This document shows positions 12,832-13,028 of a DNA stretch of 13,028 bases, one piece after another. The notes under the pieces are model-generated. The model saw only the letters and a program-made list of their open reading frames with translations. It had not been told where the DNA came from and did no database searches. Each line of letters opens with the position of its first letter. Positions within the stretch are counted from its first letter, which is position 1. This stretch comes from Microcaldota archaeon (GTDB lineage: Archaea; Micrarchaeota; Micrarchaeia; Anstonellales; Bilamarchaeaceae): positions 4,775-17,802 of the forward strand of contig JAHFGR010000006.1 in assembly GCA_023247345.1 (NCBI GenBank). The letters are read 5' to 3'. Both the position numbers and the translations under genes were made by a program.

Positions 12832-13028
12832 ATGGTCGAGAAAAAAATTGTAGTTCCAGGAGATCATTTAGCCAGTTGCGAAGAATTTATTCCAGGTAAG
12901 AATACCTTTGCGGATAAGGATGACATTTACGCAGCAGCTTTTGGCGAATTCGAAAGCTTTGGCAGAATGGTCCAAGTAACCAATAACACGAAAAACTTTG
13001 TTTCGCTCTCAGAAGGCATGGAGGTATA
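12832..13028 (+). CDS. csl4: Exosome RNA-binding subunit Csl4 (partial, runs off the right edge)
   Basis: The first 65 residues of an exosome cap subunit are visible. In archaea Csl4 sits on the Rrp41-Rrp42 ring and helps bring RNA to the exonuclease or polyadenylating core. The N-terminal domain motif VVPGDHLASCEEFIPGKNTF at residues 7-26, followed by DDIYAAAFGEF, matches the Csl4 pattern V-x-PGD-x-L-x-x-x-EEF-x-PG-x-x-T and differs from Rrp4, which has a shorter start. The S1 and zinc-ribbon domains lie beyond the window. The ATG at 12832 is chosen because the family normally begins a few residues before VVPGD; an in-frame ATG at 12802 would add ten residues. GAGG at 12816-12819 lies 12 bases upstream, a rather long spacing. 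Confidence 0.85.
   Translation, partial: MVEKKIVVPGDHLASCEEFIPGKNTFADKDDIYAAAFGEFESFGRMVQVTNNTKNFVSLSEGMEV

Noticed and set aside
1..13028. CRISPR array or tandem repeats.
   Set aside because: No regularly spaced direct repeats were found on reading the window.

Overview
The window looks like AT-rich archaeal chromosome, probably from a small-genome uncultivated lineage such as a DPANN or Micrarchaeota-type archaeon. The lineage is inference. The archaeal call rests on a DUF373 membrane protein, the start of an exosome Csl4 subunit, a CDC48-type double AAA+ ATPase with an intein, and TATA-like boxes about 21-32 bases before several start codons, as in leaderless archaeal transcripts.

Bases 1-3607 (+ strand) are a compact sugar-nucleotide operon: a GT9 (heptosyltransferase-family) glycosyltransferase, GmhA sedoheptulose-7-phosphate isomerase, an HldA-type PfkB kinase, and one protein fusing GmhB phosphatase to the HldC/RfaE2 adenylyltransferase. 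Together they encode every step from sedoheptulose 7-phosphate to ADP-D-glycero-beta-D-manno-heptose, plus a possible user enzyme. This pathway is classically bacterial (LPS core, S-layer glycans). The HldD epimerase is not in the window. Bases 3608-3887 hold candidate hairpins, a T7 run and a TATA palindrome that may serve the next gene, a 138-aa orphan ending at 4304.

Bases 4305-12671 are all minus strand. In order of transcription they are: DUF373 protein with a PRC-barrel-like tail (12671-11427); an alpha-solenoid (TPR/SNAP-like) protein whose frame is broken by an in-frame TAG (11288-10365); a two-TM protein (10302-9691); a divergent Fe/Mn superoxide dismutase (9609-8992); an 86-aa orphan (8974-8714); and a 1391-codon polytopic membrane CDC48-like ATPase (8480-4305). 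The ATPase gene carries a 493-residue LAGLIDADG intein inserted just after the first pore loop. Between the 86-aa gene and the ATPase lies a 233-base spacer with nested inverted repeats that no gene explains. At the right edge, divergent from the DUF373 gene, the exosome subunit csl4 begins at 12832 and runs off the window.

Most notable are the archaeal ADP-heptose operon with its unusual GmhB-HldC fusion, the intein-bearing membrane CDC48 with a degenerate second pore loop, the structured spacer at 8517-8673, and the amber-interrupted solenoid gene. No tRNA, rRNA, CRISPR array or transposase was seen.
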